Assembly (NCBI GenBank): GCA_025667525.1
Contig: CM046881.1
Location: 495,091,627-495,155,626 of the forward strand
Source of the DNA: Glebionis coronaria
Lineage: Eukaryota; Streptophyta; Magnoliopsida; Asterales; Asteraceae
Length of the DNA stretch: 64,000 bases
Direction: 5' to 3'
In this document: one piece after another, positions 57,891-64,000 of the stretch
How positions within the stretch are numbered: position 1 is the first letter of the stretch
Layout of the letters: every line of letters starts with the position of its first letter
The notes under the pieces: model-generated
Told to the model about the DNA's origin: nothing
Seen by the model: the letters and a program-made list of their open reading frames with translations, nothing else
The model's database searches: none
Translations under genes and position numbers: made by a program

Positions 57891-59859
57891 TCAAGGCCCA
57901 AAAGCAACCATGAATAAAGGCAAAGCCTTTATACCGGGATCGAAGATCGTATTTTCGTTTTCGGATGATAAACAAAACAACACGACTTCAAGTAACATCA
58001 TCCCAAAGGGACACAAGAAAATAGAATGATAAGAGAAGGGTGGGACATTGGGTGGGAAAACGAATCGAGTTACTCGAGGTAAACTCTCACCGTAATTGTA
58101 GAAGGATCTTCTAGTGACTACTTTGGTAAAAGACCGAGATTTTATCTTAAACGCGATACCGGGGTCAAAAATCTCGTCCTCGGTGGAGAAGTGTGAGGAA
58201 ACAAATGGGGTCTCCCCCACACTAGATCCACACAAAACGTCGTCAAAAGAAGTAGACGCGTTTGTAGCAAGTTCGATTAAACGAGGTGATGACGGAGTTA
58301 ACTTTGGAAAATCTTTAAAATTAATTTTAAAATCATTCCTTTTTTTAACTCATTATTACGAAAACCCAAGTTGATTAAATTGAAAATATTTGGTGTTTCC
58401 AAAACAATTCTAGGCACACTTAAAATTCTCACATTTATCTTGAAGGCGGGATGAGGATTTGAATTTTTAAAACGTGAATCGACTAATAAAAGATCCCCCT
58501 CCGGGCTAACGCAACGGTCCTCATCAAACTCGAAAAACGACGGCGGATCATCAAGTATACGTTTTATCTCGGAAAAATCGCCATTGGGATCAAAAACGTC
58601 TTCTCTTCCTCGTGGAAGAGGTTTGGAAATCAATTTATCGATAGTCGAGTCGCTAGCTCCAACCGTCGTGAAACTAGGAATAGAAGGCTCTTCGATTGAA
58701 GATTTTACCTTTGTCGTTTCGACCTCGACATCGAAAAACGTATCGATGTGATCAAGGCCATCGGCGGACTTCTCACATGATAAATCCAAAGTCTCACTCG
58801 GTGTGGGATTAGGAGTAAAAGGCTCGTCTCGTGACGATTTTGCCTTGACGGTTTCAACTTTATCCTTCGAAGGGATCGAACGTGGGTTCTCGAACATTTT
58901 AGAAAAATTACTAACACGTTCCTTTGGAATTAATTTTCGTTCATCTTGTAAAAACGAGGGGTCAACGATTTCCTTTAAAACCTTTTCACATTTTTCTTTT
59001 TCGAAATCATTTAATGGAATTTCTTCATTCAAAATTGGCGTATATTGATTTAGAAAATCCTCAATAATTTCATCCTCATTAGAAAAATTAGGTTTAAAAG
59101 GTATAAGATTTAACGTTGCTAAGTATCCTACGAGTTTTTCTTTTGGTTTATTTTCAAAAACATTTTTCAAAACTTCGTTAGATGACATTTTCGTTTCCTC
59201 TATGTTTTTGCAAGACGACGAAGGTAGCACGACTTTTAAATTCGAGAGATAAGGATCAATACGAGATGTACGAGTCTTAGGAGTCGAAATAACTTGAACT
59301 TCTCCCTCGGAATTAGGATTGGTGTCATTTGACGAAGAATTGAATTTTTCATTAAGCCCTCGACCATTAAAAGAATTTTATCTTTCTCATTAGCGTGATC
59401 TTTCTTAATTTCATCTACGTATTCTCTCCACATCTCTTGACTGTGGTCATACAAACGTTGTTGCTCTTCAAAAAGGGTATCATAATCGTTTTCCATTTTT
59501 TTCAAAGATTCCTTTTGGGTTGCCAATTTTTCCTTGTAATATTTATCGAGATCCACCACGTGTTCTTGAATTGATGCTACAAGTTCGTTATTACGTCTCA
59601 TATAATCACAAAAATCTTCATTTTGATTCATTTCATTATTTTGATTTTCATCACAATTAAAAGACGAATCATATGACGAATAAGACGAATACGGTTGGTG
59701 ATCTTGGTCGTTAGATTGAAATTCGTCACCATAATCACGTAGAGGAGAGTTATAGACATAACCCTCACGACCTTCAATAACCTCACAATTAAAACAATTA
59801 GCCCCATCGGGTGGGCCTCCACAATATGGACACGAGTAATAACCCTCGTCATTCGACAT
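57891..59859 (-). pseudogene. Element I internal ORF, two frameshifts, function unknown
   Basis: Starts at MSNDEGYYS with a zinc-ribbon-like CPYCGGPPDGANCFNC (C10, C13, C22, C25). A Tyr/Ser/Asn-rich stretch follows, then a coiled coil (DKYYKEKLATQKESLKKMEN). A frameshift near 59365 moves the reading to a second frame (59230-58298 as an ATG-started piece) with acidic and Ser/Pro-rich sequence and VFDPNGDFSEIKRILDDPPSFFEFD. A second shift near 58330 leads to 58235-57891, with DEIFDPGIAFK and NTIFDPGIKALP. Together about 650 codons. The FDPGI motif also ends the gag-protease ORF of element C. From memory, similar sequence lies between protease and RT in some Asteraceae Ty3 elements. No enzyme domain is seen. 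Confidence 0.6.
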
Positions 59860-60648
59860 GATGCAACGAGAAAGTCGTTTCGAGAATTAAACGATATAGA
59901 GGGTGAAAGAAAAGAATTATGAAAATAGAGGGAAAAAATTGAAGAATCTTTTTGTGTTTTTGGTTTTTTAATTTTTTTTTGGAATTTTGGTGTATTACGT
60001 AGAAATTAATCTACAAAAACTATCCACTAATCAAAGGTCTCGATTAATGAATCCAAAAGGAGTGAAGGTAATTACGTGAAGTAAAAATCCTCGTCGACTT
60101 TGAAACATTGGCGGAACGCCAAAACTTTTCGAGGTTCAATAATTAATACTCACAAAAATAGATTAATAATACTTGATGTGGCAAACCCCTAATAGATCGT
60201 CACTTTCAAAATACGCACAAGCGAGCGGAGAAAACGAGGCGGCACGAAGCACTTAAGAGCCTTTTTTCCTTAGGTCGTGAAATACAACCGCCTTATACCC
60301 ACCTTATAGTTTGTATTTATCGAGATTAAACTAATTAAGAGTATTTATCTATTTTGCCTTTGACTTTCGTTTGAATTCGATAAAACAATAGTGACCGGAA
60401 CGCTCAACTATTGACGTGCGATTTCTCGCGTATTTGGATAATTATTTTGTGTTAATTGTTCTACGTAAATACAATATATTATGCACAATAAAAATGAGAA
60501 AACGATGTTGTGTTAATAGAGTTCTATTTAACACTATTTATTTGTATGGCTAATAGTATAAAAAAATAAAAAGAAGTATTTACGATAAAAACGTAAACAC
60601 GATAAATAAATACGGCTAAACACACCTCCCCGGAAGTGGCACCATTTT
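59860..60648 (-). other. Element I leader and PBS
   Basis: About 790 non-coding bases. At 60627-60644 the minus strand reads TGGTGCCACTTCCGGGGA, a diverged form of the Athila/Tat tRNA-Asp-type PBS, four bases from the LTR. Confidence 0.8.
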
Positions 60649-61412
60649 TGATGCGGTATTTTTGTACACTTTATTTTAGGAAAAACAAAGCGACAAAAGC
60701 GGGTAAGTATTAAGTATCACGTTTTGTGAAAAACGCAAATACTCGTCGTCGAGTTCGTTCTCGGTGGAGGTATGCTGTTTAGCCAACAATATTATACGTT
60801 AGTTAATCGAGTGATTACGTTTTTGGAAAGACGAAAAGAAAAGAAAAAGGGGACGAGTTACGCTCAAAACGGACGAAAACGCGCGAACGTACGAACGTAA
60901 AAGCGCGACCCAACGAAAAATTTCACCTAAAAATAATTAAAAATCACTAAAAGGTTCTAAAAATCCTAACTAAAAAAAATATATAAACCAAAAAAATTGA
61001 AAAGGCTTAAATTATTTTATATTAATATTTAAATAAAAATAAAAATCCTAAAAAATGAAATAACTAATAAAGGACAAAATGAGAACTTTTTTATTTGTAA
61101 AACTAAAATAATTTATTTAAAATCTAAAAAATATTTTTTAAAACTTTATCTAACTTTTTTTCTATTTTTTTTAATACCCAACAAACTATTTTTAAAAAGA
61201 AAATGCATAAAAAATAAAATATAAAAGAGAAAAATCTAAAACTTGGGAGAAAAGTACTACATCTATATTAAAACATAAGAAAAATAACAAACACGAAAAA
61301 GAGCTCAAAATAAGCTGATAATAAGCTAACAATGCTACTAATATGAAAATAAGTCGAAATAAGAAAGGAAATAAAAGAAAAATAAAATGGTTTAATAACC
61401 AAAAAGATGAAG

Positions 61413-61488
61413 AGAGCAGATGGTTGCTTAGAGGGATGCTGCGTTTGGTTTGTGATGTGAGGTCAGAGGTTCGAATCCCCCTAACAAC
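61413..61488 (+). repeat. tRNA-like module 1 in element I 5' LTR
   Basis: The counterpart of 52971-53046. The B box GGTTCGAATCC is at 61468-61478. The A-box-like part here is GCAGATGGTTGCTTAGAG, closer to module 2 than in the other LTR. Confidence 0.7.
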
Positions 61489-61581
61489 TTTTTGACAGTT
61501 ATTTTTCTTTTATTATCAACTTATACAAAAAAAGGGAAAGTATAAAATAAAAATAACAGAAAGTAATAACACAGAAGCTCA

Positions 61582-61658
61582 CTAGAGCAGATGGTTGTTC
61601 AGATGAATGTTGCGTCAGCTTGTATGCTGCGTGGTCAGGGGTTCAAAACCCCCTGCTA
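61582..61658 (+). repeat. tRNA-like module 2 in element I 5' LTR
   Basis: The counterpart of 53140-53216, with the same B box GGTTCAAAACC. Confidence 0.7.
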
Positions 61659-64000
61659 CTACTTTCTGTGATTATTTTTTACGCTTGTTTTTTAGCTTTC
61701 AGCAATAAGTAACAATCACACATAAGTAGTTTTCTTATGTATGATGATTCAGCAAAGAAAAACACAGAATATCACCACAGAATCACTATATGAGCAAACC
61801 AAACCCAAATGCAAAAAATGGAAAGAGTGAACTTTGAGCTTAATTTCAGACACTAAAAAGCTACTTACTATTGATTTTCAGATCTTAAATCCTCCAAACA
61901 AGGCATAGCATAAGCTGCTGATATTATATACTTTAAATTTGTTCAAAAAGTGATCACTCAATTGTTCGAATCAATTCCTAAGTCTTTTCTACGTAAGACA
62001 CTTTTTCAATACGCTCAAACAACACTCGTAAACACCACCAGCAGCCTATATATCAAGCAGACTTAAGCCCCTTGTCTTTTTCTAAGTTTGCAACAGTGGG
62101 TGGGTAGACTTTAGCTATATGGAGAGTTCATCAAAGCTATGTACTTTTTTTTTTACGCTAAAAATTATGGAAACAAGCTAAAATTCTACCAAATAGCGAG
62201 CTAAAAACCTAAGTTAAATCTATCCTCAAAAAACATTCGAGTTTCCAAACCTCAAATTCTCAAAAGTAAATCAACTAGGCCTATGATGCAATCTGGTGGT
62301 TTACGAATGACTATACAGCAAGATGAACGAAAATACTACACACAACGGTGTGCACCAATAACTCATATACCTCAACAAATCCAAAATTTTGGCACTTTTT
62401 GTATCAATCTAGGCCTCAGAGTTCACTCATTAGCATCACCATCACAACAAAACTTATGAGAAACGTACAAAGCTATATTCACAGATAACAAACAACTATA
62501 AAAAGAGCGATAATCAGCAATTTGAAAAACTTCAATATAGGCAGATTACAATACAAAAGTGAAACTTCCAATTTTCTGGGTTAAACCTAAATTTTTTTGA
62601 TAAAATCAACTCCCCTAAACCTCTTGATTAGGTGCAGAGCTTAGCTATCCTTGAGGGTCGCTTACTACCCACAAAACACGCTCTCCCAAACACCACTTTC
62701 AAAGTCTAAGAATGCAAATTTTCAAAGATTACCGATAAAATACGCCACCCCAAACAAGATTAACACAACAAATGAATCAGATAACACATCCAATAGCAAA
62801 TTCACACAACCATAAATCACATACGCGAATGTTCATAAGCAGAAAATTCAAAAAAGTAAAATAAGGGAGCAAACCTCTAGGGCATACATCCATGCCCTAG
62901 ATTTTTTGAGCTTATGTGCTAACGTAGAAGCACAAGCTTCCCGAACCTGCTAAGAATAAAAAAACGTGAACAGTGACAATAATAATATGAATAAATAGTG
63001 AACAATCTTTATATTTTCTTTGAAACACTTTTCTCAAAACTTTTCTTTCTTGAAAATTTAAACCACAAACTTAAAACTTGAATCTTTCTGAAATCTTACT
63101 TCAAACCAGAACAAGATCAAAAGAAAAACTAACTTTTACCAACTTTTTCAAGAATTTATGAAAAAAAGGGATTACAAATTTTGTTTGAACAAAAGATGAT
63201 TTTGGAACTAAGATTTTCTTTAACAACCTACTAACTTTCAAAGCAATAACAAGGAATTACTTTTATACCAAAACACCAAATTTTATAACATTTAAAAAGG
63301 AATTACAATTGGGTTAAAGAAAATCTGGAACAAGAACTAAAAGAGACCTAGGTGTCCTTATATAGTGGACTACAAACGTTCTAGAATAAAAAGGAAATCC
63401 TATGAACCCTAATGCTTGTAAATCCGAAAATACCCCTTTATGTCTTGGACTTGTTCTTGGTCAAAAGAGCATCTTGTGATTTGCAAGAGGACATGTGGGA
63501 TTGCCAGCTGTTTGAATATCATCATGGCCGTTGGAGGACCATTAGAGAGCAAGAAAACCCTGTGGGTCGTTGGATCTGTTGTCACACCTTGTTTGCTAGC
63601 CAAGAGTGGGTCAGGGATGGTTGGGTACATCACATGGGTGATGGTGATAGGTGATTAGGGGTGGGAATGAGATTGAGAGGTTCTTAATCATTATCCTGGA
63701 AAAGATTTAACCCTGATTCTTTGTCAATAAAAAGTGTAAGATTAGGGTTTATACACAGGAACAATGTATAATTTAATCTGTGATTAGGGGTGTTTTGGTG
63801 TTTGCCGCCATGCTTTGTTATTATTAAAAAAGTTTAAAACGAGTTAAATAATAATAAACATGTGGCAGGTTTGTTGGGTCGGGTTTTGGGTAAGGGTTTG
63901 GGTCGGTTTAGGGTGAGTTGGCAACAAGGTATTGGTGGGTTTGTGTAATGGGTTTATGTAATGGGTAAATGGTTTAAATGGTTAATTAGTTTTAGGTTTT

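Larger units (their letters stand above)
52209..64000 (-). mobile_element. Element I: LARD-like Ty3-derived element with 3.84-kb LTRs, right end beyond window
   Basis: The left (3') LTR is 52209-56048, the interior 56049-60648 and the right (5') LTR 60649 to past 64000. The interior is 4.6 kb with one broken ORF and no gag, protease, RT or integrase. Long LTRs with a mostly non-coding interior fit large retrotransposon derivatives (LARDs). Non-coding blocks and the FDPGI tail motif tie it to element C. It inserted into the hairpin array. A TSD of CGAAG (52204-52208) is expected at the unseen right end. Confidence 0.88.
60649..64000 (-). repeat. Element I 5' LTR, partial
   Basis: The first 3352 bases of the LTR as read on the plus strand, matching 52209-55570. 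It runs off the window. The tRNA-like modules are at 61413-61488 and 61582-61658. Confidence 0.95.

Overview
This window reads as a piece of a plant nuclear genome that consists almost entirely of LTR retrotransposons, many inserted inside one another. The style of the elements (Tekay-type Ty3/gypsy chromoviruses, Ty1/copia elements with long extra ORFs, Athila/Tat-like gag-only elements) and the remembered likeness of several ORFs to proteins annotated in daisy-family genomes suggest an Asteraceae dicot. That is a recollection, not a search result. I see no host protein-coding gene, no rRNA and no functional tRNA gene.

Layout. (A) 1-7997: minus-strand Ty3/gypsy chromovirus, its 3' LTR cut by the window start, with a decayed gag-pol. 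It sits inside the RNase H of (B), a plus-strand Ty1/copia element of which only the 3' end is visible (7998-11090: end of RNase H, 1.5 kb 3' region, 1233-bp LTR). (C) 11529-20459: complete minus-strand element with two 1719-bp LTRs, TSD TGTTA and one 1065-aa gag-protease ORF but no reverse transcriptase or integrase (TR-GAG type). (D) 20724-21267: a MULE-type MITE with a 9-bp TSD. (E) about 22008-49839: a minus-strand, probably copia-type element. It keeps a 3' LTR and a 1026-codon accessory ORF with five in-frame stops. Its roughly 490-bp LTR was hit twice: by (F) 22298-33942, an 11.6-kb plus-strand chromovirus (TSD ATAAA), and by (G) 34072-46425, a 12.35-kb plus-strand copia element (TSD CTGTC). 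(H) 49840-52208: part of another minus-strand LTR, more than half of which is an array of about 32 short hairpin repeats. (I) 52209 to beyond 64000: a minus-strand LARD-like element with 3.84-kb LTRs and a small broken ORF, inserted into that hairpin array.

How it works together. F was probably active recently (LTRs still about 98-99% alike) but carries a short RT deletion. C has near-identical LTRs and an intact ORF but must borrow RT and integrase. The coding regions of G and E have decayed mostly by nonsense codons that a single C-to-T change can create, as expected for methylated repeats.

The most unusual signals lie in non-coding DNA. Unrelated elements each carry a private array of short motifs: a 37-bp hairpin array (H), GATCGGAAT (C), CGATC (G), a GCGGTTCCTTATC palindrome family (B), and a 21-bp repeat shared by the ORF and LTR of E. 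The LTR of I contains two tRNA-like modules. F has an extra acidic ORF upstream of gag flanked by splice-like signals. All identities and counts were made by eye.
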